Positions 8,666 through 17,315 of a stretch of DNA of 64,000 bases are shown here, one piece after another. The stretch is taken from assembly GCF_025263265.1 (NCBI RefSeq), contig NZ_CP079870.1:62001-126000 (forward strand), written 5' to 3'. This stretch comes from Mycobacterium sp. SMC-4. GTDB taxonomy: Bacteria > Actinomycetota > Actinomycetes > Mycobacteriales > Mycobacteriaceae. Position 1 is the first letter of the stretch, and every line of letters starts with the position of its first letter. The translations under genes and the position numbers were made by a program. The notes under the pieces were generated by a model. It made no database searches. It was not told the DNA's origin and saw nothing but the letters and a program-made list of their open reading frames with translations.

Positions 8666-10204
8666 ATGGAGAACGTCACCGCACCTGTGCCTTCCCGACG
8701 GCCGACCACGACGGCGCCCGTCACTCCCGCCGAACCCGGCGGGCGCCGTAACCACGGCCTGAAAGAGAACACCCTGGGTGTTCCGAGCATCTTCTTCTAC
8801 ATCATCGCCGCCGCATCCCCGCTGACCGTGGTGGTGGCGCTGTTCCCCATCATCATCGGCGCCGGCAACGGCGTCGGCATGCCCGGTGCCTTCGTCATCG
8901 CCGCGGTAGTGCTAATGATCTTCGCCGTCGGTTACGTGGCGATGAGCCGCCATGTCACCAATGCCGGGGCCTTCTACGCGTACGTCACGCTGGGGCTCGG
9001 CCGCGTTGCCGGCCTCGGATCGGCGTCGCTGGCCATCTTCGCCTACAACGCGATCCAGGCGGGCCTCTACGGCGGATTCGGGTACTACGCAGCCGAACTG
9101 CTCAATCCGGCCCTGGGCATCAGCCTGCCGTGGTGGGTGTACGCCTTTGTCGGGCTGCTGCTGTGTCTGGGCCTGGGCGTGCAGGGCGTGCATTCCGGCG
9201 CCCGCGTACTCGGGGTGTTCATGACCCTCGAAGTCCTCATGATCACCGTCCTGAGCGTCTTCAGCCTGTTCGGCGATGCGGTTCCGGTCTCGGAGTTCAG
9301 TTTCGAGCCCTTCAACCCGAGTGTGGTGCTGGCCGGCGCCCTCGGAGTGGCGCTGATGTTCGCCCACGCGTCCTTCATCGGTTTCGAGGGTTCGGCCATC
9401 TACGGTGAGGAAGCCCGCGACCCGGCGCGGACCATCCCCCGGGCCACCTACCTGTCCATCGCGTTCATGGGCGTGCTCTACGCCGTGTCGGGCTGGCTGA
9501 TCATGAACGCCCTCGGCCTGAACGACGTGGTGGCCATCGCCACCGAGACCGGCGGCAACTTCATCTTCGTGGCCAGCGACACCATCATCGGCCACAACAT
9601 CTCGCTGCTGTTCCAGATCCTGATCGTCACAGCCACTTTCGCGGCGATCGTCACCTTCCACAACAACGTCTCGCGGTACCTGTTCTCGCTGGGGCGCCAA
9701 CACCTGGTGTGGAAGCCGCTGGGGTGGACCCTGCCGCGCCGGCAGACGCCCTGGGTGGCCTCCATCGTCCAGAGCCTGATGGTCGGGGTGGTCATCGTGG
9801 CGTTCGCCATCGCAGGCCAGGACCCGTTCGCCACCCTTTTCACCTGGGCCACCGGCATCGGCACCATCGGCGTGATCGCCTCGCAACTGGTGGCCGGGAT
9901 CGCGATCTTCGTGTTCTTCCGCAAGTCGAACGTGGACAAGCGGCCGTGGAACACCGTGATCGCCCCGCTGCTGGCGATCGTCGGGCTCACCGGCTTCTTC
10001 ATCCTGACCCTCAACAGCCTCGACGTGCTGCTCGGTGTGCAGGGCGCCACCGCGGTGCTGATGGTGTCGCTGGTGTTCCTGGCCTTGCTCGGCGGGGTCG
10101 CCTACGGCCTCTACCTGCGCTTCTTCGCGCCGGATCGTTACGAGCTGGTGGGCAAGGCGCTCAACGAGCGCGACCTGGAAGACCCCGCTCCAGAAGCCGT
10201 CTGA
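8666..10204 (+). CDS. APC-superfamily amino acid or amine permease
   Basis: The 512-residue product has a short hydrophilic N-terminus followed by about 12 hydrophobic membrane spans. It contains the APC signature region LGVPSIFFYIIAAASPLTVV and FIGFEGSAIYGEEARDP after span 6. APC transporters import amino acids, polyamines or related amines by proton symport. It lies 110 bp after the aldolase and 93 bp before the TetR gene, so it could be in the same transcript or have its own promoter. The neighbouring aldehyde dehydrogenase and P450 suggest an amine substrate, which is inference. Confidence 0.88.
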   Translation: MENVTAPVPSRRPTTTAPVTPAEPGGRRNHGLKENTLGVPSIFFYIIAAASPLTVVVALFPIIIGAGNGVGMPGAFVIAAVVLMIFAVGYVAMSRHVTNAGAFYAYVTLGLGRVAGLGSASLAIFAYNAIQAGLYGGFGYYAAELLNPALGISLPWWVYAFVGLLLCLGLGVQGVHSGARVLGVFMTLEVLMITVLSVFSLFGDAVPVSEFSFEPFNPSVVLAGALGVALMFAHASFIGFEGSAIYGEEARDPARTIPRATYLSIAFMGVLYAVSGWLIMNALGLNDVVAIATETGGNFIFVASDTIIGHNISLLFQILIVTATFAAIVTFHNNVSRYLFSLGRQHLVWKPLGWTLPRRQTPWVASIVQSLMVGVVIVAFAIAGQDPFATLFTWATGIGTIGVIASQLVAGIAIFVFFRKSNVDKRPWNTVIAPLLAIVGLTGFFILTLNSLDVLLGVQGATAVLMVSLVFLALLGGVAYGLYLRFFAPDRYELVGKALNERDLEDPAPEAV

Positions 10205-10242
10205 GGCAGGTTCCGCCGAAATCGAGCGCGCCGGGGCGTCGA

Positions 10243-10282
10243 TAGGTACGTTTGTCCTTATCGATACGTACAGACGTTCCTA
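10243..10282. promoter_or_regulatory. Large palindromic operator upstream of the TetR gene
   Basis: Two 13-bp arms, TAGGTACGTTTGT (10243-10255) and ACAGACGTTCCTA (10270-10282), are inverted repeats matching at 11 of 13 positions. Their common centre is also the centre of a perfect TATCGATA palindrome (10259-10266). The 40-bp dyad ends 15 bp before the TetR start and includes the approach to its AAAGGAGG ribosome site. Its position and symmetry fit autoregulation by the TetR protein. Confidence 0.7.
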
Positions 10283-10297
10283 AAGGAGGGTCCGACC

Positions 10298-10864
10298 ATG
10301 GCCACGGCTCCCCGGCGCGCTCGCCGTCACGACCCCGACAGAAAGGAGCGCATCGTGGAATCGGCGCTGGCGGTCCTGGCCCGCGACGGAGTAGCGGGCA
10401 TCACCCACCGCGCCATCGGCGAAGCTGCCGACGTCCCACTCGGTTCCATCACCTACCACTTCAAGACACTCGACGACATCGTGCAGCTCGCCTTCCGGAC
10501 GCACGTCGACAAGTTGGCCACCCGCTTCGAAAACCGGCTGGCAGCCTGCGATTCGAAGTCAGACCTGATCGAGTGCGTAGCCCTGGCCATCACCGACGAT
10601 CTGGCCGCCAACCCCAACGAGCTCGCCGTCACCTTCGAACTGTACGGCGACGCGGTGCGCCGAGCCGACACCAAGCGCATCACGCAGGAGTGGATGGAGC
10701 GGGCCGAGGACGCCCTGGCCCACCACTTCGATCGTGCCACCGCTCGCCTGATCGACGTCGTGGTCGAGGGCCTGATGGTGCACATGTCCATTGCCCAACA
10801 ACCGATTTCGAAGGACGCGGTACGCGCCCTGCTGATCACGGCCGCCAATCCCGGCCCGAACTGA
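10298..10864 (+). CDS. TetR-family transcriptional regulator
   Basis: The 188-residue product has an N-terminal TetR helix-turn-helix: RKERIVESALAVLARDG, then GITHRAIGEAADVPLGSITY and HFKTLDDI, at residues 12-55. A variable all-helical ligand-binding domain follows. A strong AAAGGAGG lies before ATG 10298. The gene stands between the permease and the aldehyde dehydrogenase, 12 bp before the latter, with a 40-bp dyad just upstream. It probably represses itself and the dehydrogenase-P450 operon until a substrate of the pathway binds. Confidence 0.92.
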   Translation: MATAPRRARRHDPDRKERIVESALAVLARDGVAGITHRAIGEAADVPLGSITYHFKTLDDIVQLAFRTHVDKLATRFENRLAACDSKSDLIECVALAITDDLAANPNELAVTFELYGDAVRRADTKRITQEWMERAEDALAHHFDRATARLIDVVVEGLMVHMSIAQQPISKDAVRALLITAANPGPN

Positions 10865-10876
10865 ACTGGAGCCATC

Positions 10877-12313
10877 ATGACCTTTCACGACAAGATGTTC
10901 GTAGCCGGAAGCTGGACCGAAGCCTCCGGAGGAGCAAAAGACCAGATCCTGGCACCCGCCACCGGTGAAGCGTTTGCGGAGGCCGCCCACGGCACGGCCG
11001 CCGACGTCGACCGCGCCGTCGCCGCCGCCCATGCCGCATTCCCGGACTGGGCCCGCACTCCCGTCGGCGAACGTGCTCGCGCCTTTCTCGAGCTCGCCGA
11101 CCGCATCGAAGCCGACGCTCGCACCCTCGCCGAGATCGAGTCTCGCAACGCCGGCAAGCCCATCAGCGGCGCGCTCGAAGAGATGGAGATGATTCCCGAC
11201 CATCTTCGGTTCTTCGCCGGGGCTGCCCGCACCATCGAAGGCCGTGCCGCCGGCGAGTTCGTCCCCGGTACCACCAGCATCATCCGGCGCGATCCTCTCG
11301 GGGTGGTCGGCTCGGTCGCCCCGTGGAACTTCCCGCTGTTGATGGCCATCTGGAAGATCGCCCCCGCTCTGCTCACCGGGAACACGTTGGTGCTCAAACC
11401 TTCTGAGCACACACCGTTCTCGGTGCTGCGCCTGGCGGAGCTGGCCGCCGACCTGTTCCCCGCCGGGGTCTTGAACATCGTCACCGGTGACGGCGAGGAT
11501 GTCGGCGCGAGCCTGGTGTCGCACCCGCTGGTGCGGATGTCCTCGCTCACCGGTTCTGTCGAGACCGGCCGGTCGATGCTGCGGGCTTCCGCAGATTCCA
11601 ACCTCAAGCGGCTGCACCTCGAACTCGGTGGCAAGGCACCGGTGCTGGTGTACCCGGACGCCGATGTGGCACTCGCGGTCGAGAAGATCATGCAGGGTGC
11701 GTTCGGCAACGCGGGCCAGGACTGCATGGCAGCGTCGCGCATCTACGTCCATGACTCCCTGCATGACGACCTGGTGTCCGGACTCGAGAAGGCAGTCAAG
11801 GAGTTGAATCTCGGTGACCTCGCCGACGAGAACACCGTCATGGGTCCGGTGATCACCGCCGCGCACCGCGACCGCGTGGAAGGCTTCGTCTCCCGCGCCA
11901 AGGCCACCGGCCACACCGAGCTGCTCCAGGGCGACAACCCCGGCACCGGTTTCTACACCGCCCCCACCGTGGTGGTCGGCACCAAGCAGGACGACGAGAT
12001 CATCAGCGCCGAGGTGTTCGGGCCGGTGACGTCGGTGACCCGGTTCAGCGACAACGACGACGTGCTCGCCTGGGCCAACGACACCGAATACGGCTTGGCC
12101 GCTTCGGTGTTCACCCGCGATGTGGGCCGTGCCATGGTCACCTCCGGTGCACTCCAATTCGGCACGGTGTGGGTCAACGACCACGCTCCGGTGACGCCGG
12201 AGATGCCACACGGCGGCTTCAAGCAGTCCGGCCACGGCAAGGACATGTCGGTGTACGCACTCGAGGCCTACACCGAGATCAAGCACGTGATGATCAACCA
12301 TGCGACCGCCTGA
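10877..12313 (+). CDS. NAD(P)-dependent aldehyde dehydrogenase (aminobutyraldehyde/betaine-aldehyde type)
   Basis: It oxidises an aldehyde to a carboxylic acid. The 478-residue product has [17 protein letters not shown], the glutamate motif LELGGKAP (near residue 249), the nucleophile Cys in [11 protein letters not shown] (near residue 282) and EVFGPV further on. Overall sequence resembles gamma-aminobutyraldehyde or betaine aldehyde dehydrogenases more than fatty aldehyde enzymes, though specificity cannot be proven. It is 12 bp after the TetR gene and is followed after 1 bp by a small gene and then the P450, so it is probably in one operon with them. Confidence 0.9.
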   Translation: MTFHDKMFVAGSWTEASGGAKDQILAPATGEAFAEAAHGTAADVDRAVAAAHAAFPDWARTPVGERARAFLELADRIEADARTLAEIESRNAGKPISGALEEMEMIPDHLRFFAGAARTIEGRAAGEFVPGTTSIIRRDPLGVVGSVAPWNFPLLMAIWKIAPALLTGNTLVLKPSEHTPFSVLRLAELAADLFPAGVLNIVTGDGEDVGASLVSHPLVRMSSLTGSVETGRSMLRASADSNLKRLHLELGGKAPVLVYPDADVALAVEKIMQGAFGNAGQDCMAASRIYVHDSLHDDLVSGLEKAVKELNLGDLADENTVMGPVITAAHRDRVEGFVSRAKATGHTELLQGDNPGTGFYTAPTVVVGTKQDDEIISAEVFGPVTSVTRFSDNDDVLAWANDTEYGLAASVFTRDVGRAMVTSGALQFGTVWVNDHAPVTPEMPHGGFKQSGHGKDMSVYALEAYTEIKHVMINHATA

Positions 12314-12314
12314 C

Positions 12315-12743
12315 ATGACGGTCAGCGCCATCAACACGTTCCGTCTGCGGCCGGGTGTCCCGGTCGCCGACTTCGAGCAGTTCTCCGCTGAACTCGATCG
12401 CCCGGTGTGCCTCGCGTTCGACGAAGTGCTGGGGTTCGACGTCTATCTCTCCGACGACGGCGTGGTCGTCGAGGTGATGACGGTGACCTCCTGGCCCGAC
12501 TGGGAACAGGTGCGCGACAACGCACCCGAGCTCAAACCCGTCGTCGCCCGCTTCGACGAGCTCGTGGAACCGGGCAGCGTCAGCACCATCTTCACCCCGT
12601 CATTCCCCACTCAGGAGTTCCGACCACTTGGAGCCGGGGATCAGCTCCTCGGTGACGCAGGCGCCGCCCACGAGGTCGCGCGCCTCGAGCACCAGCACCG
12701 ACTTGCCTGCGCGGGAGCCCCGCGCGTACCGTCGACACCATGA
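12315..12743 (+). CDS. Small RedY/Dabb-like alpha-beta protein with an aberrant C-terminal tail
   Basis: The product begins MTVSAINTFRLRPGVPVADF. Its first 95 residues look like a ferredoxin-like dimeric alpha-beta barrel (RedY-type or Dabb-like). After SVSTIFTPS the frame continues through about 45 residues that are merely the antisense of an FAD-oxidoreductase remnant on the other strand (12600-12735). The native C-terminus was therefore probably replaced. The ATG is 1 bp past the dehydrogenase stop, and the frame overlaps the P450 start by 4 bp. Function is unknown; barrels of this size often act on reactive pathway intermediates. Confidence 0.6.
   Translation: MTVSAINTFRLRPGVPVADFEQFSAELDRPVCLAFDEVLGFDVYLSDDGVVVEVMTVTSWPDWEQVRDNAPELKPVVARFDELVEPGSVSTIFTPSFPTQEFRPLGAGDQLLGDAGAAHEVARLEHQHRLACAGAPRVPSTP
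12600..12735 (-). pseudogene. Remnant of an FAD/NAD(P)-dependent oxidoreductase N-terminus
   Basis: The reverse strand encodes AGKSVLVLEARDLVGGACVT followed by EELIPGSKWSELLSGE and a stop. This is the well-known second part of the dinucleotide-binding fold in phytoene-desaturase-like or amine-oxidase-like flavoproteins. No upstream GxGxxG start and no downstream domain remain. The remnant sits inside the C-terminal coding region of the small plus-strand gene at 12315, showing that a deletion or rearrangement joined these pieces. Confidence 0.75.
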
Positions 12744-13945
12744 CCCAGGCACCTGCCTCACCTCCGCTGCACATGCAGCGTGTCGACTTCGACCCCATCC
12801 CCACCCTCGGCGAGATCCGCGAGAACGAGGGGGTGCGCACCGTCATCAACGCCTTCGGCATGCCGGTGTACCTGGTGACCCGCCACGACGACATCAAGAC
12901 GGTGCTCTCCGATCCGGAACGGTTCTCCAACGAGCGCCCGCCAGGGTTCTTCGTCCCCGGGGCACCCGAGATGTCCGAGGAAGAGCAACGCGCAGCCCAG
13001 TCCGGCAACCTGCTGGGCCTGGACCCACCCAGGCACACCCGGTTACGCCGCATGCTCACCGGCGAATTCACCGGCCGCCGGATGAAGCGCCTGGAGCCGC
13101 GGATCACCGACATCGTGACCCAGCATCTGGACGCCATGGAAAAAGCCGGTCCACCGAGTGATCTCGTGACCGATTTCGCTTTACCCATCCCGTCACTGGT
13201 GATCTGCGAGTTGCTGGGCGTGCCGTATGACGACCGCGACGATTTCCAGCACCGCACCAGCCGCCAGCTCGACCTGTCGATCCCGATCGAGGAACGCTTC
13301 GAACTCCAGCGCGCCGGGCGTGCTTACATGCACGCACTGGTGGGCGGCGCACGGCGTTCCCCCGGCGACGACATGCTCGGAATGCTGGTGCGCGAGCACG
13401 GGTCCGAGCTCACCGATGACGAGCTGGTGGGCATCTGCAACCTGCTACTGGTGGCCGGCCATGAGACAACCTCCAACATGCTCAGCCTCGGCACCTTGGC
13501 GTTGCTGCAGCACCCGGATCAGCTGGCCCTGGTGCGTGATGACCCCGATGCGGTGAGTCCGGCGGTGGAGGAGCTGCTGCGCTGGCTGTCGATCGTGCAC
13601 TCCGGCATCCCCCGCATCACCACCAGCGAGGTGGAGATCGCCGGGGTGCAGATTCCCGCGCACCAGCTGGTGGTCGTCTCGCTACCGTCGGGCAACCGCG
13701 ATCCGAGTTTCATCGACAATCCGGAGGTGTTCGACGTCCGCCGCGGCGCCATGGGGCATCTGGCGTTCGGCCACGGCGTCCATCACTGCCTGGGCGCACC
13801 GCTGGCCCGGATGGAGATGAAGATCGCGTTTCCGGCTCTGTTGCAACGCTTTCCGACCCTGCGCCTCGACGAACCTTTCGACGACGTGGCGTTCCGCTCT
13901 TTCCACTTCATCTATGGGCTGCAGTCGCTGCAGGTGGCCTGGTGA
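12740..13945 (+). CDS. Cytochrome P450 monooxygenase
   Basis: The 401-residue soluble bacterial P450 has the I-helix oxygen-activation motif AGHETTSN, the K-helix ExxR in EELLRWL and the haem-ligand loop FGHGVHHCLGAP (Cys near residue 352). It would hydroxylate an unidentified substrate using electrons from the ferredoxin encoded immediately after it; the two genes overlap by 4 bp (GTGA). No ferredoxin reductase is in the window, so a host reductase must serve. Context with a permease, aldehyde dehydrogenase and aldolase suggests a first oxidation step in catabolism. Confidence 0.95.
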   Translation: MTQAPASPPLHMQRVDFDPIPTLGEIRENEGVRTVINAFGMPVYLVTRHDDIKTVLSDPERFSNERPPGFFVPGAPEMSEEEQRAAQSGNLLGLDPPRHTRLRRMLTGEFTGRRMKRLEPRITDIVTQHLDAMEKAGPPSDLVTDFALPIPSLVICELLGVPYDDRDDFQHRTSRQLDLSIPIEERFELQRAGRAYMHALVGGARRSPGDDMLGMLVREHGSELTDDELVGICNLLLVAGHETTSNMLSLGTLALLQHPDQLALVRDDPDAVSPAVEELLRWLSIVHSGIPRITTSEVEIAGVQIPAHQLVVVSLPSGNRDPSFIDNPEVFDVRRGAMGHLAFGHGVHHCLGAPLARMEMKIAFPALLQRFPTLRLDEPFDDVAFRSFHFIYGLQSLQVAW

Positions 13946-14133
13946 GGGTACAGGCCGACCGCGACGTCTGCATCGGCGCCGGGGTCTGTGTGATGAACAG
14001 CGAGGCGGTCTTCGACCAGGACGACGACGGCATCGTGGTGCTGCTGGTCGATGACGTGCCCTCGGCCGAGCAGGACAACGCACGGAAAGCCGTGCAGCTC
14101 TGCCCCTCCGGAGCGCTGAGCGTCGTCGAGTGA
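13942..14133 (+). CDS. 3Fe-4S-type ferredoxin partner of the P450
   Basis: The 63-residue product begins MRVQADRDVCIGAGVCVMN and ends with LCPSGALSVVE. The spacing of three cysteines (DVCIGAGVC, then LCP) is that of the single-cluster actinobacterial ferredoxins that feed P450s. It starts at GTG 13942 inside the P450 stop, so the two proteins are translationally coupled. Length is normal. Confidence 0.93.
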   Translation: MRVQADRDVCIGAGVCVMNSEAVFDQDDDGIVVLLVDDVPSAEQDNARKAVQLCPSGALSVVE

Positions 14134-14213
14134 ACGAGCGTTGACACTGCACCCACCGCGAAGAAGTGTGAGTAGAGATCGCGCTGGTCGCAGTGTGAAC
14201 GAGGTCCGCCGGG

Positions 14214-14507
14214 TCAATCGCCGTCGCGGTGCAGGTCGATCAGCCCGGCCTTGCTCAGCGCGAGCACGCTGACGATCAGCACCCAGACCGGGAACGCGAG
14301 CGTCAGCCAGACCGACACGTCACTGGCCACCAACAGCGTCAGCGCCACCACATAGGTGAAGATCACCAGCCCCCGCGACACCAGGCCGGTCTTGAGCCAG
14401 ATGGTGGCCAGCGACATCATGAACACCGCTGCCATTCGCAGGGCGTAGGTCTTCGACAGCGCGATCAGCAGTGCCTGACCGAACACGTGCACATCGGCTC
14501 CGTAGTC
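14214..14507 (-). pseudogene. C-terminal half of a multispan membrane protein cut by element 1
   Basis: The open frame reads DYGADVHVFGQALLIALSK and continues through three hydrophobic spans to LIDLHRDGD. Similarity to a family of about 200-residue mycobacterial membrane proteins is suggested by YALRMAAVFMMSLATIW and the span pattern. Reading upstream, the frame hits a TAA formed by the TTATCTGTAAC end sequence at 14508, so the N-terminal half is missing. A GTG at 14492 could start a short product, but it would lack the first spans. It is convergent with the P450 operon and was probably an ordinary chromosomal gene. Confidence 0.72.
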
Positions 14508-14518
14508 TTATCTGTAAC
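14508..14518 (+). repeat. Element 1 outer left end repeat
   Basis: TTATCTGTAAC occurs here, at the exact point where the membrane-protein gene is interrupted. The same 11 bp recur 80 bp further in, in the same orientation, and inverted at the right end. Confidence 0.65.
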
Positions 14519-14584
14519 AGTAATAGCTGTGTGTAAGACAGTTACCGAGGTGCGTTTGAATGCGCGGGATCTACGAGAAACACA

Positions 14585-14598
14585 GTGTTATCTGTAAC
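14585..14598 (+). repeat. Element 1 inner left end repeat
   Basis: GTGTTATCTGTAAC here is a perfect 14-bp inverse of the right-end sequence at 32225-32238. It may be the true left end, or a subterminal recombinase-binding site next to the outer copy at 14508. Confidence 0.7.
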
Positions 14599-14661
14599 GG
14601 TGTAACTGACGAGCGAGCCCGTTTTTGGGGGTACCCCATGCGATTCGATTGGTATGGCTCA

Positions 14662-15084
14662 TCAGCCGCTGTTGCCGTTGCCGCGTAGACGGTGGATCTC
14701 GCCGTGGGCTGCGGCGAGCTGTTGTTGAAGGTCTCTGATTTCTGATTTGAGGGCGGCGATATAGTCGTCGTACTGGCGTTTCTGGGTGCGTAGTTGTTGG
14801 CGCAACGCAGCATCGACTGGCGAACGGGAGTTTGATGCTGTCGGTTCAGGGTCGGCGATCTGGGGCCGTGGTGTAGCGGAGGCAGCGCGGATTTGGTCGA
14901 AGAGGTCGGTGTGGTTGTAGATCGTTTTGCGGGCGACCCCTGCGTGGCGGGCGACTGCGTGGGGGTTGATATTCATTCCGGCGCGCTGCATTTCGCGTAG
15001 CGCCTTCTTGATTTTGCGGCGGGCGTCGTTGCGGCTTTTGGTGCTGGCTTTTCTGAGTCCGGCGGTGGAGCGGGCAGCGGTCAT
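14662..15084 (-). CDS. Small HTH/coiled-coil protein of the element 1 module (TnpC-like)
   Basis: The 140-residue product has a basic N-terminus, a helix-turn-helix (HAVARHAGVARKTIYNHTDL, residues 42-61) and a C-terminal coiled coil (LRQQLRTQKRQYDDYIAALK and following). Size, position after two tyrosine recombinases and architecture match TnpC of Tn554-type elements, an accessory factor for transposition. The ATG overlaps the stop of the large recombinase by 4 bp, so it is the last gene of the operon. A diverged homologue lies at 39523-39924. Confidence 0.8.
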   Translation of the reverse strand: MTAARSTAGLRKASTKSRNDARRKIKKALREMQRAGMNINPHAVARHAGVARKTIYNHTDLFDQIRAASATPRPQIADPEPTASNSRSPVDAALRQQLRTQKRQYDDYIAALKSEIRDLQQQLAAAHGEIHRLRGNGNSG

Positions 15085-17315
15085 TGATCCGTGGTGCGGG
15101 GTTGCTGGGCTTTGTCGAGGGCTGACTGGTGGGCGCCGCGGGTTTGGATTTGCAGCAGCGGCAGTCGCTTCCCCGCCCCGGTGCCGGCACCGGATACCGC
15201 CTCTTCGGCTCCGGTGGCCGACAGGCGTTCGATGATCGCTTCCAGTGATCGCAGTTCACGGCGGCGTTCGATCACCCAGATGTTGTCCTCACCGAGTTCA
15301 CGTCCGCTGCGCCGGCGATACTGGTCACGGCGGGCGGCCAGCAGCGCCTCGGTCGCGGCGTGCTGCTGACGCAGCTCATCGAGGTGGGTGGCATCGGTGG
15401 CGAAATGACCGCAGCCCAGACAAGCATTGCCCTTGTCGCACTGTTTGAGCGGCGGGAGCAGACAGACCCCGTTGGGCAGGATCCGGTCGGTGCGGGCACC
15501 GAGCTGCGTCATCTCATAGATGTCGCTGGGGCTGATCGAGATATCGGTGCCGTGGGCGCCGATCTTCTTGTGCTTGAGGAACTCTGCCTCGGCGGTGGCC
15601 GCCAAGGTGGCCGCGTAACGGGCCGTCATCTCAGGGCTTTTATGACCGAGATAGCGCTGCACCACGTGGAACGGAACGCCATCGTTGAGCAGCTCGGTGG
15701 CCCGGGTGTGGCGCAACCGATGGGTCTGGGTGAAGCGCAGTCGTCGGCCGGCGCTGTCGGTGAGATCGTGGCAGTCGTCGAGCTTGGCCAGCGCTGTGCG
15801 GTAGGTGTTGTAGGAGCGGGGCTGCTGACCGCGGTGCTGATTCTTCACGCCGAGGAACAGGTATCGGGGCGCCAGGTCGGGATATGTCGCCTTCAGCCAG
15901 CTCTGCTGCTCGGTGATGATGTCAACGATGGCCTGCTCAACGAGGATGGTGGGAATGACGTCATCGACTTTGGTCTGCTGGTAGCGCAGCCGGGCCACGA
16001 ACGTGTCCGGGTCGCCGTCGGTGGGGCGTTCCAGGCCCGGGATGGCCTGCAGCGGATCATGGTCGAGCATCAGGATTTCCGACGCCCGGCGCCCGGTCAG
16101 GGCCTGCAGCAGCCAGATCCGTGCGGCCTGGGGGTCACCGAGGCCGGCGGCGACGGTGATCGTGCCGTCGGCTTTGGTCAGCACCACCTTGCGCCCGGCG
16201 GGGGCTGCCAGGACGTCGAGATAGGTGAGCATGCGCTGCAGGTCGGCGGTGGCATACCAGGTGAGCTCGCGTTCGCGGCGCCGCTGTTTGGGCGCGTGCA
16301 GCGGTGACCACAGCGCGGTGTGGGTCAGCGTAATATCGCGCCAGCGGGGGTTGGCCGTCGCGGTCGCCGCATCGGCGGCGTTGTCGTGCATGAAGGTGTA
16401 GAACGCCTGGGTTTGGGCTTGCAGGGTGGCCACGGTATCCGGTGTGAGGCGCTCAGACTGGCTGGCCGCGGCCGGGGAACGCAGATACCCGAGATAGTCG
16501 AGGAACACGGTGCGCAGCTGATCGGGATCGGTGCTGATCAGCGGATCATCGTGATGGCCGTAGTCGTGGGCGAACCGGCCCAGCTGCGAGCCCAGGTTGC
16601 GGGCCCGGTCGGCGGCCGAGGACCACACCAGCAGGTCGTAGGTCAACGCGCTGCGCAGCCAGAACCGCAGCCCTTCGCGCAGCCACGCCGGCTCGATATC
16701 GCGCAGCCGCACGGCGGTGTCGTGGCGGGGTTCGTGGTCGCGGCGCGGGATCCGCGGGTCGGTGCGCAGATCCCAGATATCGTGCTCCCACCACGGGGTA
16801 TCGGTGCAGCGCACCGATACCCACAGGTGCAGATGCTCGATGACATGGCGGATGTTGCGCCGCGATCCCGCCGACGGGAGCCGCATGTTGCGGCGCTGAA
16901 AGGTCAGGACCGCCTGGCGGAGCACGGCATTGGGGTCCAGGTCGGCGATGCTGGCCGGTGCCCTTCCGGTGCAGGTGCGGTGTTCGGCGATCGCGGCCGG
17001 CAGGGTGCGGGTCAGCCAGGCCAGCAGGGAGGGTTCGATCTTGCGAAGCTGCTGGTCCCAGCACACCCAGACCCACCAGGCGATCTCGTCGCCGAACCGA
17101 GTAGGGGCGTCGGGGGTGAAATCGTGGGCGGCTCCGGCGCGGTGTGCTTGCAGGTAGAACTGGTTGCGCAGAAACACCTGATCAAACGGAGCGCTGTAGA
17201 TCGCATAGACCGGCCGACGCCACGCCTCGGGGACCTGTGCCCATTGAGTCGCCCATGACCCCAGTGCGGGGGCGAGGACCGGCGTGGGTGCGGGCGGGTC
17301 AGTCGGTGTGGTCAT
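15081..17315 (-). CDS. Large tyrosine recombinase of element 1 (TnpB-like)
   Basis: The 744-residue product has the catalytic set of the phage-integrase family: Arg in LTGRRASEIL, His-x-x-Arg in HRLRHTRATELL, His in YLGHKSPEM and the tyrosine in RYAATLA. Behind the catalytic domain is a Cys/His cluster (GVCLLPPLKQCDKGNACLGC) of the kind seen in TnpB of Tn554, then a coiled coil. It would cut and join element ends together with the 403-residue recombinase, whose gene overlaps it by 17 bp. The element 2 homologue (39921-42149) is clearly collinear but diverged. Confidence 0.9.
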   Translation of the reverse strand: MTTPTDPPAPTPVLAPALGSWATQWAQVPEAWRRPVYAIYSAPFDQVFLRNQFYLQAHRAGAAHDFTPDAPTRFGDEIAWWVWVCWDQQLRKIEPSLLAWLTRTLPAAIAEHRTCTGRAPASIADLDPNAVLRQAVLTFQRRNMRLPSAGSRRNIRHVIEHLHLWVSVRCTDTPWWEHDIWDLRTDPRIPRRDHEPRHDTAVRLRDIEPAWLREGLRFWLRSALTYDLLVWSSAADRARNLGSQLGRFAHDYGHHDDPLISTDPDQLRTVFLDYLGYLRSPAAASQSERLTPDTVATLQAQTQAFYTFMHDNAADAATATANPRWRDITLTHTALWSPLHAPKQRRRERELTWYATADLQRMLTYLDVLAAPAGRKVVLTKADGTITVAAGLGDPQAARIWLLQALTGRRASEILMLDHDPLQAIPGLERPTDGDPDTFVARLRYQQTKVDDVIPTILVEQAIVDIITEQQSWLKATYPDLAPRYLFLGVKNQHRGQQPRSYNTYRTALAKLDDCHDLTDSAGRRLRFTQTHRLRHTRATELLNDGVPFHVVQRYLGHKSPEMTARYAATLAATAEAEFLKHKKIGAHGTDISISPSDIYEMTQLGARTDRILPNGVCLLPPLKQCDKGNACLGCGHFATDATHLDELRQQHAATEALLAARRDQYRRRSGRELGEDNIWVIERRRELRSLEAIIERLSATGAEEAVSGAGTGAGKRLPLLQIQTRGAHQSALDKAQQPRTTDQ

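Noticed and set aside
8912..9886. Reverse-strand frame of 324 codons across the permease.
   Set aside because: Its His/Gly/Asp-rich composition is typical of antisense of a membrane protein. The forward frame has a full APC pattern.
15360..17258. Long plus-strand frames of about 312 and 315 codons opposite the large recombinase.
   Set aside because: They arise from GC-rich codon bias on the other strand of a gene with clear catalytic motifs.
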